Positions 8,563 to 17,992 of a stretch of 64,000 nucleotides of DNA are shown piece after piece. The position numbers and the translations under genes were made by a program. Source of the DNA: Streptomyces roseochromogenus subsp. oscitans DS 12.976 (GTDB lineage Bacteria; Actinomycetota; Actinomycetes; Streptomycetales; Streptomycetaceae); assembly GCF_000497445.1 (NCBI RefSeq), contig NZ_CM002285.1:9203959-9267958 (forward strand), in the 5' to 3' direction. The notes beneath the pieces are model-generated. The model searched no databases and was not told where the DNA came from. It worked only from the letters and a program-made list of their open reading frames with translations. The first letter of the stretch is position 1, and each line of letters opens with the position of its first letter.

Positions 8563-9732
8563 GTGCCAGAGCCGTTCGATGCCATGACTCCTGCCGTCGC
8601 CGGCGGACCCGGGTTCCCGCCGGAGGCGCCCGCACCGCCGACGCTCGGGGTGGAGGAGGAGTTCGTCCTGGCCGACCGGAACAGCCGGTCGGCTGTCCAC
8701 AGATCCCTGTCCGTCGTGGCTGCCGCGCGCGCTCACCTCGGCGGGCCGCACGCCACTCCCGAGCTGTCGTTGTCGCAGGTGGAGACCGTCAGCGCGGTGT
8801 GTCGTACCGCCGTGGAACTGGAGGCGGAAATCGTGCGATTACGTACCGGCGCGGCCGTCGCCGCGGCCGAGTACGACTGCCTGCTGGTGCCCAGCGGCAT
8901 GGCGGTCCTCGGCCGTCCCGGGCCGCCGCCCGTCCTCGACCAGGCACGTTACCGCGCCCTCGCCCGCCGCTTCGGGCCCGTCGTCCATGGGCAGGGGGTG
9001 AACGCCTGCCACGTGCACGTCGGCGTGGCCGACCGGGAGGAAGCCGTACAGGCGGTCAACCACCTGCGCGGCTGGATGCCCCTGCTGCTGGCCCTCACCG
9101 CCAACTCCCCGTACAGCGACGGGGCGGACACCGGCTATGCGAGCTGGCGCTCGATGGTCTGGAGCCGCTGGCCCTCGGCGGGACCTCCGCCCTACCTGCG
9201 CGGTGTGGCCCACTACGCATGGGTCGTCGACCAACTCGTGGCCAGCGGAGCGGCGATGGATCCGGCCATGCTCTACTGGCACGTGCGGCCCTCGGCGCAC
9301 CTCCCCACCATCGAGGTGCGCGTCGCGGACGTGATGCCCGACGCCGGGACCACCACCGCGTACGCGCTGCTCGTCCGCGCCCTCGTCGCGCACGCCGTCG
9401 AGACAGTACGCGCCGGCGAACGCGCGCCCGAGGTCCCCGACCTGCTGTTGCGGGCGGCGTGCTGGCAGGCGGCCCGGCAGGGGCCGATCGGTGCGCTGCC
9501 CGGCACCCACACTCGCGACTGCACCGCCCTGGCCGTCGGCCGGCTGATCGAGGAGCTGTGGAAACGGGTCGAGCCACACCTCAGCCGGCACGGCGACGAC
9601 CAGCGCGTCGGCGACTGGCTGAGCGATGTCCAGTGCAAAGGGCCCGGCTCCGCGCGACAGAGGCGTGTGGCGCAACAGCACGAGGACGGCCTACGGGCCG
9701 TGGTGGACGACCTCGCCGTAGCGCTTCCGTGA
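8563..9732 (+). CDS. YbdK-type carboxylate-amine ligase (GCS2 family)
   Basis: A protein of about 390 residues of the glutamate-cysteine ligase family 2. Diagnostic segments are the N-terminal GVEEEFVLAD near residue 30, the HVHVGV motif in the middle, the NSPYSDGADTGYASWR segment and the C-terminal EVRVADV. YbdK proteins form gamma-glutamyl bonds with weak glutamate-cysteine ligase activity; actinobacterial relatives have diverse substrates. GTG 8563 is preferred because GGAAGGGG lies 6-8 bases upstream; ATG 8584 is the alternative. The next gene is convergent, so it appears monocistronic. Confidence 0.88.
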   Translation: MPEPFDAMTPAVAGGPGFPPEAPAPPTLGVEEEFVLADRNSRSAVHRSLSVVAAARAHLGGPHATPELSLSQVETVSAVCRTAVELEAEIVRLRTGAAVAAAEYDCLLVPSGMAVLGRPGPPPVLDQARYRALARRFGPVVHGQGVNACHVHVGVADREEAVQAVNHLRGWMPLLLALTANSPYSDGADTGYASWRSMVWSRWPSAGPPPYLRGVAHYAWVVDQLVASGAAMDPAMLYWHVRPSAHLPTIEVRVADVMPDAGTTTAYALLVRALVAHAVETVRAGERAPEVPDLLLRAACWQAARQGPIGALPGTHTRDCTALAVGRLIEELWKRVEPHLSRHGDDQRVGDWLSDVQCKGPGSARQRRVAQQHEDGLRAVVDDLAVALP

Positions 9733-9783
9733 ATCCGTCAGTTCCGCTCGGCGGAGATCGGACCGGCGGACATCAGAGCCGCA

Positions 9784-10626
9784 TCAGCCGATGACATCCG
9801 TGAAACCGTGTCCGGTGACGTCCGCTCCCGCGAGAGTGCCGGTCACGTGACATACGCCGGTGTAGGCGCCAGGGACGTCGGAGAGCGTGTGACGGGAGAC
9901 TTCGAGGGAGGCGTCGAGGGCGGGAATGGTGAGAACCCAGTCGCCGTTGTGGTCTGTTCGCTGAGCGTGGGTGATCAGGTGTGAGCCGTCGGCCGTGAGC
10001 TGGGTGAGCCAGGACGTGCCGTCTCCCGTGGCGTCCCAGACGCTCAGATACCGGCCCGCGCCGAGGTCGAGCCCGAGCCAGGTGAAGCGCGGCGGCTGGG
10101 TGATGCCGGCGACCCACTGGCGGTCGAACCAGGTGCGTCCGTCGACCTGATGCGTCACGCCTTGGATGGTGACGGTTCCTGACGTGATCAGGCCGGGCAG
10201 CGCGTACTGTCCGGTGGTCCCGCCGAAGAAGGGGAAGACTCCACCGCCGCCGTTGTAGAGGACGGGGTCCTCGCGTCGCAGGGTGAGCCGGATCGACGCG
10301 GTGTCTGTCGTACCCGAGATGTCGAGTTGGTCCAGGTCTCCGCTCACCGCGAGTACCGAAGTCTGCACATTGAGGGAATCCGCGGACACCTTCACATCGT
10401 CTACGGCTTCGCCGGCGTACTTGCCGTCGGCGTGGCTGTCGCCTTCCTCGAGCAGGGCGACCGTGCTGTGACAGACGCCTTGCATCGTCATCGTGTGGAT
10501 CTTCGCCCAAAAGACGTTCTCGGCGTTGTGCAGCTTGGCGCAGAACCACCAGGAGTCCGTGTTGTCGGGGGAGGTCGGGGCGAGGCCGTTGACGGCGTCG
10601 ATCAATGTGGGGCGAGTTGTGGTCAT
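9784..10626 (-). CDS. AttH/CrtC-like lipocalin-domain protein
   Basis: A 280-residue protein with the double beta-barrel (lipocalin-like) layout of the AttH/carotenoid 1,2-hydratase superfamily. The first half ends near the TDSWWFCAKL and VFPFFGGTTGQYALP segments. The second half begins with the hallmark GRTWFDRQWVAG and ends with the CHVTGTLAG strand. No signal peptide is visible, so a cytoplasmic role is likely. Relatives act on hydrophobic ligands or isoprenoids, but this gene has no carotenoid genes nearby and its substrate is unknown. ATG 10626 follows a good AAAGGAG site. Confidence 0.8.
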   Translation of the reverse strand: MTTTRPTLIDAVNGLAPTSPDNTDSWWFCAKLHNAENVFWAKIHTMTMQGVCHSTVALLEEGDSHADGKYAGEAVDDVKVSADSLNVQTSVLAVSGDLDQLDISGTTDTASIRLTLRREDPVLYNGGGGVFPFFGGTTGQYALPGLITSGTVTIQGVTHQVDGRTWFDRQWVAGITQPPRFTWLGLDLGAGRYLSVWDATGDGTSWLTQLTADGSHLITHAQRTDHNGDWVLTIPALDASLEVSRHTLSDVPGAYTGVCHVTGTLAGADVTGHGFTDVIG

Positions 10627-10775
10627 CGAAACTCCTTTTACCGGGCGGCAGTTGCCGCTTGATCCCATTGAACCAACGGCTCACCCTCGGTACTCCGTTG
10701 ACTCCGGCCGAACGGCCGTGCGACGGTGAGGACGCGCTCTTCTCGAGAATCACCGGGAACGGAAGGCTGGATGCT

Positions 10776-12137
10776 GTGACCTTCGGAAACGACGACTCCC
10801 GTCAGGCCATGGATCGCAGTCTGACACCAGATCAGCTCGAGGTCTTCGAGAAGGAGTTCGCCGCCCGGCCGGTGAACCGGCTGATGCAGAACGCCGTCAC
10901 CCAGACACCCGTGGACGATGTGGCCCTGGACCGCCGGATCCTCACCGGTATCGACCACTCCGTCTCCCACCACCTGGACGACTGGAAAGCCACCAACCAG
11001 AGGCAGAGCGGCCGCTGTTGGATGTTCGCCGGGCTCAACCTGCTCCGGGTCGGCGCCGCCCGGAAGCTGGGCGTGAAGGACTTCGAGTTCTCCCAGAACT
11101 ACCTGCTCTGGTGGGACAAGTTCGAGCGGGCCAACCATGTCCTCGAGGCGATCATCGAGACCTCGGACCGGGACGTGGACGACCGTACGGTCGCGCACCT
11201 GCTGGCGGACCCGATCGGTGACGGCGGGCAGTGGAACATGTTCGTGGCACTGGTCGCCAAGCACGGCCTGGTGCCCAAATCAGCCATGCCGGAGACCGAC
11301 AGCTCCTCCGCGACCCGTGCGATGAACCGGGCCCTGAAGACCCTCCTCCGCCAGGGCGCCCACGATCTGCGCGGGCGGGCCGCCGAGGGAGTCGAAGCGC
11401 AGCGGGAGCACAAGAGGGAGGTGCTGGCCGCAGTCCACCGGGTGCTCAGCATTCACCTCGGCACGCCTCCGCAGCGGTTCCTGTGGCAGTGGGAGGACAA
11501 GGACAAGGACTTCCACCGCGACGGCTGGCTCACCCCGGCGGAGTTCGCCGCCTCGTACGTCCAGCTCCCGCTGGACGAGTATGTCTGCCTGGTGCACGAC
11601 CCGCGGGAGTCGAGCCCGGTCGGCCGTACCTTCACCGTCGAGTACCTCGGCAACATCGTGGACGCCCCGCCGGTCGTCTATCTCAACGCGGAGATGGAGC
11701 TGCTGAAGCGGCTGGCGATGGACACGATCGTCGGCGGTGAGCCGGTGTGGTTCGGCTGTGACGTGACCAAGATGATGCGCTCGGACGCCGGCGTCTGGGA
11801 CGCCGGGCTCTTCGACTACGCGGCCGTCTACGACACCCCCTTCACCATGGACAAGGCCACCCGGCTGCTGTACCACGACACGCAGATGACCCACGCGATG
11901 CTGTTCACCGGCGTCGACGTGGTCGACGGGAGCCCGCGCCGCTGGCGGGTGGAGAACAGCTGGGGCGAGGAGAAGGCGGACAACGGCTTCTGGACCATGA
12001 ATGACTCCTGGTTCGGCGAGCATGTCTTCGAGATCGCGGTGCGGCGATCCGCGCTGCCGCCGGAGCTGGCCGCCGCCCTCGACCAGCCGCCGATCGTCCT
12101 CCCGGCCTGGGACCCGATGGGCGCCCTGGCGGACTGA
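10776..12137 (+). CDS. C1-family aminopeptidase (bleomycin hydrolase/PepC type)
   Basis: A papain-fold cysteine peptidase of about 453 residues. All three catalytic segments are present: Cys in QSGRCWMFAGLN (about residue 81), His in MTHAMLFTGV and Asn in VENSWG. The family forms barrel-shaped hexamers that trim peptides and inactivate bleomycin-like compounds; the C terminus (PAWDPMGALAD) acts as an internal ruler in characterised members. Start GTG 10776 has GGAAGG about 10 bases upstream; ATG 10809 lacks a nearby site. It is divergent from the AttH-like gene, with about 150 bp between the starts. Confidence 0.92.
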   Translation: MTFGNDDSRQAMDRSLTPDQLEVFEKEFAARPVNRLMQNAVTQTPVDDVALDRRILTGIDHSVSHHLDDWKATNQRQSGRCWMFAGLNLLRVGAARKLGVKDFEFSQNYLLWWDKFERANHVLEAIIETSDRDVDDRTVAHLLADPIGDGGQWNMFVALVAKHGLVPKSAMPETDSSSATRAMNRALKTLLRQGAHDLRGRAAEGVEAQREHKREVLAAVHRVLSIHLGTPPQRFLWQWEDKDKDFHRDGWLTPAEFAASYVQLPLDEYVCLVHDPRESSPVGRTFTVEYLGNIVDAPPVVYLNAEMELLKRLAMDTIVGGEPVWFGCDVTKMMRSDAGVWDAGLFDYAAVYDTPFTMDKATRLLYHDTQMTHAMLFTGVDVVDGSPRRWRVENSWGEEKADNGFWTMNDSWFGEHVFEIAVRRSALPPELAAALDQPPIVLPAWDPMGALAD

Positions 12138-12208
12138 GGAGATCGATGTGGCGTGCGCCGCAGCCGCGGCCTGAGCCGCATGGCGCAGGCTTCGATCAAG
12201 CCGCTGGC

Positions 12209-13104
12209 TCAGCTGCCTACGGCGTGCAAGTCGCGGTGCGCGGCGGCACGGCGGTGGGTGAGGACATCCGGGTCGGCGTCGAGGGTGTAGTCCATGTCGA
12301 GGCCGGCGAGGGTCTGGACGATGCGCGGCAGACAGTCGTCGCAGGCGTCGACGCGGCAGGTGCGCTCGTCGATGGGCTGCAGGCGGGTGCCCAGCCCGCG
12401 GCTGCGGGCGCGGACCCGGTCCGCGGAGGCGTGGACGGTGGCGACGGCGCGGTAGCGGGTGGGGGCGGCGGAGAGGCGGGTGGCGACGAAGGCGGCAGGG
12501 TCGTCGCCGGGCACGGGACGGGGCGCGACGCGGCGGCCGGTGGGCGTGACGCCGGCGATGCGGTCGAGACGGAAGAGACGCCAGGCCTCCTTGCCGGTTG
12601 CGCGCGCCAGGAGGTACCACAGCCCACCGGAATCGACCAGGTGGCAGGGCTCGGCCCGGCGTGAGCCGGTGGTGCCGTCGCGGGTGGTGTAGTCGAAGGT
12701 GACGATCTCGTGGTCGCGGCAGGCGACGGCGAGCCCGGCCAGGACCGCAGGGTCGACGCGCGGTCCCCGCTCCTCCCAGGTGATGCCGGCGAGGGACGTC
12801 CGGAGGGCGGTGACCTGCCCGTGCAGCCGCCGTGGGGGCACCTGTTCGAGCGCGGCCAGGGCCCGCAGGGCGCTCTCCTCGATCCTGGCCAGGCCACCGG
12901 CCGTGGTGCGCAGGGCGACGGCGATCGCGACGGCCTCTTCGTCGTCGAGGAGGAGTGGGGGCAGATCGCTGCCTGAGGTGAGGCGGTAGCCACCGGCGTG
13001 CCCGCGGGCGCCGGCCACGGGGAAGCCCGGTTCGCGCAGCGGGCCGATGTCGCGGCGGACGGTCCGGACGGTCACGTCGAGGCGTTCGGCGAGATCGGCA
13101 CCGG
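12209..13104 (-). pseudogene. WYL-domain transcriptional regulator, N-terminally truncated
   Basis: From about 13100 downward the frame reads as a YafY-type regulator. It has the second half of a DeoR-like helix-turn-helix (LAERLDVTVRTVRRDIGPLR), then a WYL domain with the LWYLLARATGKEAWRLFRLDRI segment, and a WCX-like C terminus ending near 12209. About 20 N-terminal residues, including helix 1 and the start codon, are missing. Immediately upstream the sequence switches to a fragment of an AlkZ-like gene on the opposite strand. The frame continues antisense through that fragment to 13519, so a chimeric protein is formally possible. Loss of function is more likely. Confidence 0.75.
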
Positions 13105-13106
13105 CG

Positions 13107-13507
13107 CGAGGACCTCCGCCCAGTTTCGCTGGGCTCCCGCCAACCCCCTGCCGTGTATCCCCGAGGCGGAGGCGAAGAGCACGCTCGCTTGGTGCTACAT
13201 CGCCGCGTTCGGCCCGGTGACGGCCGACGACCTGAAGTGGTGGACCGGGCGGACTGTCACCGACACCCGCAAGGCCCTCTTCGACCGCAACGGCGATATC
13301 GGCCCCACGATCTGGTGGAACGGCCGCGTCATCGGCACCTGGGCCCAGCACGCGGACGGGCACATCAACCACCACCTGCTGACCGACCCCGGCAGCCGAG
13401 CCCGTGCCGCCGTCGAAACCGAGATCGAACGCACCCTCGCGTTCCTCGACGGCACCGGAGTCACCCCCTGCTACCGAACCCCTCTCGAACGCCGCCTCGC
13501 CACATGA
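13107..13507 (+). pseudogene. AlkZ-like winged-helix DNA glycosylase remnant
   Basis: The translated frame resembles actinobacterial winged-helix DNA-binding/AlkZ (HTH_42, DNA glycosylase-like) proteins in two blocks. One covers the middle (AFGPVTADDLKWWTGRTVTD). The other covers the end (DRNGDIGPTIWWNGRVIG, then TPCYRTPLERRLAT). In intact members I would expect roughly 90-100 residues between DTRKAL and FDRNGDIGPT; here they are joined directly, an in-frame internal deletion. The N-terminal third is missing, ending exactly where the truncated WYL gene begins. This is a doubly deleted remnant. Confidence 0.7.
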
Positions 13508-13561
13508 CATGCCGTGCACGGGAGGACCGCCTCGGTCTCCGCGTCGTTCACGGCTCCGGGA

Positions 13562-14005
13562 TCAGCCGATGAGCGAGCGGAACTGCTCGATCGTACGGCG
13601 CCGCATGGTGAGGAAGGCGAGCCAGGAGCCGTCCGAGTAGTGCAGCCGGAAGCGGGCCATCAGCTGTGTCCGGGGCCGGCGTTCGACCCGGATCACCCAG
13701 GCACGCGGCACCTCCCACACCGGGGTGCCGTCCAGGGGCCGGACCAGTCCGACCCGTTGGTCGGTCACGCGCAGCAGCAGCGCGCCGGAGGTACGTGGCA
13801 TCCCCGCCGCGATGCTGCCGACCTGGCCGGACTGTGCCGCGACGTTGTTGACCAGCTGGTTCGCGATGGCCGCGCCGATGCCGACGCCTTTGGCGCTGTT
13901 GGCGGGAACGACGGAGCCGTACCCCAAGAGCTGTTCACCTGGGGCCAGTTGACTGTGTGCGGAACGCTCACGGAGGGCGGACATGCTCATGATCATAGTG
14001 ACCAT
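13562..14005 (-). CDS. Hypothetical protein (PH-like C-terminal region)
   Basis: About 147 residues from ATG 14005, or 140 from ATG 13984. The central part is hydrophobic and Gly/Ala/Asn-rich (GVGIGAAIANQLVNN). The C-terminal half looks like a small beta-barrel of the bacterial PH-like type (RVTDQRVGLVRPLDGTPVW, then FRLHYSDGSWLAFLTM). No ribosome site precedes any candidate ATG. The frame stays open upstream into a Nudix-like fragment, so this gene may have been fused in-frame to it by a deletion. Function unknown. Confidence 0.5.
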   Translation of the reverse strand: MVTMIMSMSALRERSAHSQLAPGEQLLGYGSVVPANSAKGVGIGAAIANQLVNNVAAQSGQVGSIAAGMPRTSGALLLRVTDQRVGLVRPLDGTPVWEVPRAWVIRVERRPRTQLMARFRLHYSDGSWLAFLTMRRRTIEQFRSLIG

Positions 14006-14160
14006 GGCGTCCAGGATCCAGGCCAGCTGCGGGGCGCCGGCCACGTCCGTGAGGTCCAGGCCCAGCTCCTCGTCCAGCTCGCGTGCCAGGGCCTGAAGGA
14101 CGGGTTCGCCGGGCTCGACGTTGCCGCCTGGCAGGGTGTACGGGTGGCGCGCGCAGATGC
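14006..14160 (-). pseudogene. Nudix-domain remnant fused in-frame to the downstream gene
   Basis: The segment codes for a complete Nudix box (GGNVEPGEPVLQALA, then RELDEELGL) with the expected Gly, Glu and REL-EE-G spacing, but only about 15 residues before it and no catalytic domain after it. The frame then runs without a stop into the PH-like protein. It looks like the middle of a Nudix hydrolase left behind by deletion. It lies just upstream of the divergent asparaginase promoter region. Confidence 0.55.
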
Positions 14161-14229
14161 GTGCGCAGGCGCTGTACGTTGGGGGCGCCCGGCGGGTCTC
14201 CGCTCGGTGGAATCGGTGTGAGGGGGCGG

Positions 14230-15210
14230 GTGTTGAGCGTCGTACTGCTGGCACTTGGGGGAACGATATCGGTGCGGGGCGCCGCGCGGGGAGCGCGGCT
14301 CAGTGGTGCCGAGATCACTTCGGCCGTACCGGGCCTGGCGGAGCTGGGGGTCCCTCTGGACGTACGGGACATGCACGCCGTGCCCAGCGGGAGTCTCACC
14401 TTCGCGCAGGTCCTCGATGTCATCGCCGTCGCCGCGCGGGCCGTGGCCGAGGGCGCGGACGGGGTCGTCGTCACGCAGGGCACGGACACCCTGGAGGAGA
14501 CGGCCTTCCTGGCCGACCTGGTGTGGCCGCACGATGCGCCGTTCGTGCTGACCGGCGCGATGCGGCAGCCGGCCATGGCGGGGGCGGACGGACCGGCCAA
14601 CGTACTCGCCGCTGTGCGCGTCGCCATGGCGCGGGAGGCGCGCGACGCGGGTGCGCTGGTCGTCCTCAACGACGAGGTGCACGCGGCGCGATGGGTGCGC
14701 AAGACACACAGCACGAGCACCGCGACCTTCGCCTCGCCGAGCACCGGTCCGCTCGGGCATGTCGTCGAGGACCGGGTACGGATGCTCCTCGCCCCGCCCC
14801 GGTACGAGCCGCTGTCGGCCGGGTTCGACCGGGAGCGGCTCGAGGCCGCGCGCGTCGCCCTGCACGTGGTCACCCTGGACGACGACGGCACACAGCTCCA
14901 GGGGCTCGAGACCACGCACAGGGGCCTGGTCGTCGCCGGCTTCGGCGTCGGGCACGTACCCGGTGTGCTCGCGCCCAGGCTCGGCGCGCTGGCCGAGCAC
15001 ATACCGGTCGTGCTGACCTCGCGCACCGGGACCGGCTCGGTCCTGCGGCACACCTACAGCGCACCCGGCTCGGAACAGGACCTGCGGCAGCGCGGGCTGA
15101 TCGACGGCGGATTCCTCGACCCGTACAAGGCCCGGGTGCTGCTCCGGCTGCTGCTGGCGGCCGGCGCCGGGCACGGCGACATCGCGGAGGCGTTCGCCCT
15201 CCGGGGCTGA
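14230..15210 (+). CDS. Asparaginase family protein
   Basis: A 326-residue protein of the bacterial type I/II asparaginase fold. The two catalytic threonine motifs are present: LALGGTIS near residue 10 and GVVVTQGTDTLEET near residue 80, with the Thr-Asp pair. GAMRQPAMAGADGPANVLAA continues the conserved core, and the VRKTHSTSTATFASP segment follows. No signal peptide is seen, so it is probably cytoplasmic, converting L-asparagine to aspartate and ammonia. GTG 14230 overlaps a GAGGGGG ribosome site; TTG 14233 is the alternative start. Confidence 0.9.
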   Translation: MLSVVLLALGGTISVRGAARGARLSGAEITSAVPGLAELGVPLDVRDMHAVPSGSLTFAQVLDVIAVAARAVAEGADGVVVTQGTDTLEETAFLADLVWPHDAPFVLTGAMRQPAMAGADGPANVLAAVRVAMAREARDAGALVVLNDEVHAARWVRKTHSTSTATFASPSTGPLGHVVEDRVRMLLAPPRYEPLSAGFDRERLEAARVALHVVTLDDDGTQLQGLETTHRGLVVAGFGVGHVPGVLAPRLGALAEHIPVVLTSRTGTGSVLRHTYSAPGSEQDLRQRGLIDGGFLDPYKARVLLRLLLAAGAGHGDIAEAFALRG

Positions 15211-15273
15211 GACCACGGCGGAACGGGATGCCGTCGGGCGCAGATGAGGTGCCCGCTCGTACGAGCCGTGACT

Positions 15274-16515
15274 TCAGTGGCCCAGAAGCAGTCCCGTCCC
15301 CGACACGTCGACGCGGATGCCGTCCTTGTCAACGGCCACGCGCTGGAGCTGCAGCGCGCCTCCCGGCGGCTTCGGCAGCTGGAAGGCGAAGGAGAAGCGG
15401 TCGGCGATCTGGGGGCGGGTGAGCTTGGTCAGCGTGGTGAGCAGGGACGGGTCGAGGCCCAGTCGCTTGAGGAGGCTGGGGTGGGCGAGCGCCACGTCCA
15501 CGAGGTTGATCCTGGTCAGATCGTGCAGGAAGCGCGGCGCGCCGGTGAGCTGATGGAGTTTGTCCTCGTCGTGGAGCGCGGCGCTCACCGTGCTGTCGGG
15601 GACACCCAGGCGGTGCACGATCGCCGGGATCGTCAGCATGGACTTGATCTGGTCAGCCTCGTGGGTGATACGGCGCGCTGAGGCGGGGGTGAGGTGGAGG
15701 CCCTCGGAGGGTCTGGTGCCGGGCCGGTACGTCGCGAGGTCGTCGATGTCGAGCCGGATGCCGTCCACGGAGGTGGCGATGCCGCGTTCTCCCTCGCGCC
15801 GGATCTCGGCATCGGCTCGTACGCTCAGGTCGCGGCCCGCGATGCGCAGGGTGCCATGGGCTTGCACGCGGTCGGGTCCTTGGGCCGTGAAGTCCACCTG
15901 CGAGGCGCCGAGTTCACGGTTCATGTCGGCGAACGACAGCAGAACCTGGCCGTGCACCTGGCGAACGAGCGCGCCGCGTACCGAGGTCGGTCCGTCACCG
16001 TCGATGCGTATGTCGTTGGCGGTCGCGGTGACCTGGGTGAGGGTGACTCGGTGGGCCGGGATGTCGGGGACGGTGACCTGGACCGAGTCCAGGCGCCCCG
16101 CGGCCACCTGCGTCAGGAAGGGGAACCCGCCGATCGAGACCTCGGGGGCCGCGGCGAGATGCATGGAGTCCTTGAGCCGTTGGGAAGCCTTGTGCTCGGC
16201 GTAGAGCAGCGCCCACCGGTCGGCCAGGACGACGAGGCAGACGAGGGTCAGCACCCAGACGAGGAATCGGGCGATGGTGGGCAGGCCGGTGGCGCGGTTA
16301 CGACGGCGGCTGCCGCGCCGGTGATTGGGCGGCTCCCAGGGCTCTTCGTGGTTGTCCTGCCGGGCCTCCGCGCCGTCCTCGGTCAGGAAGTCGTCCAGCG
16401 GATGGTCCGCCAGTGACGCCAATTCGTCGTATGGATTGCGGCCGGACGGAACCTGAGCGGTGGGTGGCCCGTCCGACTGGGCAGATTGATGCGTGTGTTT
16501 GTGGGGGGTACGCAT
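15274..16515 (-). CDS. LmeA-like phospholipid-binding protein (DUF2993)
   Basis: A 413-residue protein with about 80 hydrophilic N-terminal residues, then one membrane span (LVWVLTLVCLVVLADRWALLY) preceded by Arg-rich sequence, and an extracytoplasmic DUF2993 domain starting with the typical IGGFPFLTQVAAGRLDSVQV segment. DUF2993/LmeA proteins bind phospholipids in actinobacterial envelopes; mycobacterial LmeA affects lipomannan maturation. The long Pro/Asp/Glu-rich N terminus is likely cytosolic. The gene is flanked by the asparaginase (convergent) and the Gnt permease (same direction, about 95 bp). Confidence 0.85.
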   Translation of the reverse strand: MRTPHKHTHQSAQSDGPPTAQVPSGRNPYDELASLADHPLDDFLTEDGAEARQDNHEEPWEPPNHRRGSRRRNRATGLPTIARFLVWVLTLVCLVVLADRWALLYAEHKASQRLKDSMHLAAAPEVSIGGFPFLTQVAAGRLDSVQVTVPDIPAHRVTLTQVTATANDIRIDGDGPTSVRGALVRQVHGQVLLSFADMNRELGASQVDFTAQGPDRVQAHGTLRIAGRDLSVRADAEIRREGERGIATSVDGIRLDIDDLATYRPGTRPSEGLHLTPASARRITHEADQIKSMLTIPAIVHRLGVPDSTVSAALHDEDKLHQLTGAPRFLHDLTRINLVDVALAHPSLLKRLGLDPSLLTTLTKLTRPQIADRFSFAFQLPKPPGGALQLQRVAVDKDGIRVDVSGTGLLLGH

Positions 16516-16610
16516 CGCCAGATTTCATCACATAGTCACACCCGTTCCGCAAGTCCTACCTGAAGTAAGGGAAGATATGAGTCACTTCGCGCCCCGCCCC
16601 GTGACCGCAC

Positions 16611-17900
16611 TCACATGTTGAGGGCGTCCAGAATCGACTCCATGGCGAGGACACCGCCGAGGCCGAGGACCGCGAGCACGGTCGTATAGGTGGTGCGCGC
16701 CTTGATCGCGTCGATGACGGACAGATTGAAGTATTCCTTGAACATCCAGAATCCCGGGTCGTTGACATGTGAGAAGGCGATCGATCCGCACGAGATGGCG
16801 AGGACCATGATCTCCGGATGGACTCCGCTGCCGGCGAGCAGCGGCAGGGCCACGCCCGAGGCGGTGACGACGGCGACGGTCGCCGAGCCGAGGGCCACGC
16901 GGAGGTTGGCCGCGATGAGCCAAGCGAGGATGACCGGCGACAGCGACCAGCCGTGGGTGGTGTTCTTGATGTAGTCCGAGATCCCGCCGTCCACGAGGAC
17001 TTGCTTGAACGCGCCGCCCGCGCCGATCACGAGCAGGATCATCGCCATCGCCTGGGCGGCCGACCGGCAGGACACGCTGACCTCTTCCAGGCTGCGGCCG
17101 ATCCGCAAGCCGAACGCCCAGATCGCGACGGCCAGCGTGAGCAGCAGGGCGATGGGCGCGGAACCGATGAAAGCGATGAAGTGCAGGACGGGCCCCGACC
17201 CGGAGCCGACCAGGTCGGTCACCGCGGCTCCGGCGATGAGCACCACGGGCAGCAGGGCCACCGACAGTGACCAGCCCGTGCCCGGCATCTCCTCGTCGGT
17301 GAAGACGCGGTCACTGACCAGGCCGGTGGGTATGGAGGGGTCCATCCTCCGGATGAACGGAAGACGCGGCCAGATCAGAGCGATCAGCGCACCGGCCGGG
17401 ATGGCGATGAACAGGCCGTAGAACAGGGTCAGTCCGAGCGAGGCGTGGAAGGTCGCGGCGACCGAGGTCGGGCCGGGGTGCGGCGGCAGGAAGCTGTGCA
17501 TGGTGGACAGGGCGATCGACATCGGCAGCCCGACCCAGAGCAGATTCGCCCGGGTGACACGTACGAGGGTGAAGGCGACCGGCACGATGATGACGAAGGC
17601 GACCTCGTAGAACATGGTGACGCCGATCAGCATGGCGGACAGCACCATGGCGAGCTGAACCCAGCGCGGGCCGCACAGGTCGAGGAGTCGGCCGGCGATC
17701 CGCTGGGCGGCGCCGGAGTCGCCCATCACCCGGCCGACCATCGCGCCGAGCCCGATGGTGAGCATGGTGTCTCCGATCTGCCCGCCGATGCCCTCGGAGA
17801 GCACGTCGGGGATCTTCTCCAGCGGGATGCCCCGGACGAGGCCGACCCCCACGGCCACCAGCAGCAGGGCGGCGAAGCCGTTGAGTTTCAGGTTCGTCAT
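16611..17900 (-). CDS. Gluconate permease (GntP) family transporter, odd N terminus
   Basis: A polytopic membrane protein of the Gnt family, which carries gluconate or related hydroxy/keto acids with protons. Conserved blocks include IGLGAMVGRVMGDSGAAQRI, PHPGPTSVAATFHASLG and GSIAFSHVNDPGFWMFKEYF near the C terminus, which matches family length to the end. The N terminus is not normal: ATG 17900 lies inside what should be the first span, and the frame upstream (SSGEFSPWYQTSGRSVRSR) is not hydrophobic. No in-frame start with a ribosome site was found. The first 12-15 residues may have been lost by a deletion next to the upstream GNAT gene. Confidence 0.8.
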   Translation of the reverse strand: MTNLKLNGFAALLLVAVGVGLVRGIPLEKIPDVLSEGIGGQIGDTMLTIGLGAMVGRVMGDSGAAQRIAGRLLDLCGPRWVQLAMVLSAMLIGVTMFYEVAFVIIVPVAFTLVRVTRANLLWVGLPMSIALSTMHSFLPPHPGPTSVAATFHASLGLTLFYGLFIAIPAGALIALIWPRLPFIRRMDPSIPTGLVSDRVFTDEEMPGTGWSLSVALLPVVLIAGAAVTDLVGSGSGPVLHFIAFIGSAPIALLLTLAVAIWAFGLRIGRSLEEVSVSCRSAAQAMAMILLVIGAGGAFKQVLVDGGISDYIKNTTHGWSLSPVILAWLIAANLRVALGSATVAVVTASGVALPLLAGSGVHPEIMVLAISCGSIAFSHVNDPGFWMFKEYFNLSVIDAIKARTTYTTVLAVLGLGGVLAMESILDALNM

Positions 17901-17992
17901 CAGGAAGAGCAGGCGGGACCTGACACTCCGTCCGCTCGTCTGATACCAGGGGGAGAACTCGCCGCTGCTCGGCGCGCGCTGCCGCGCTGTCG

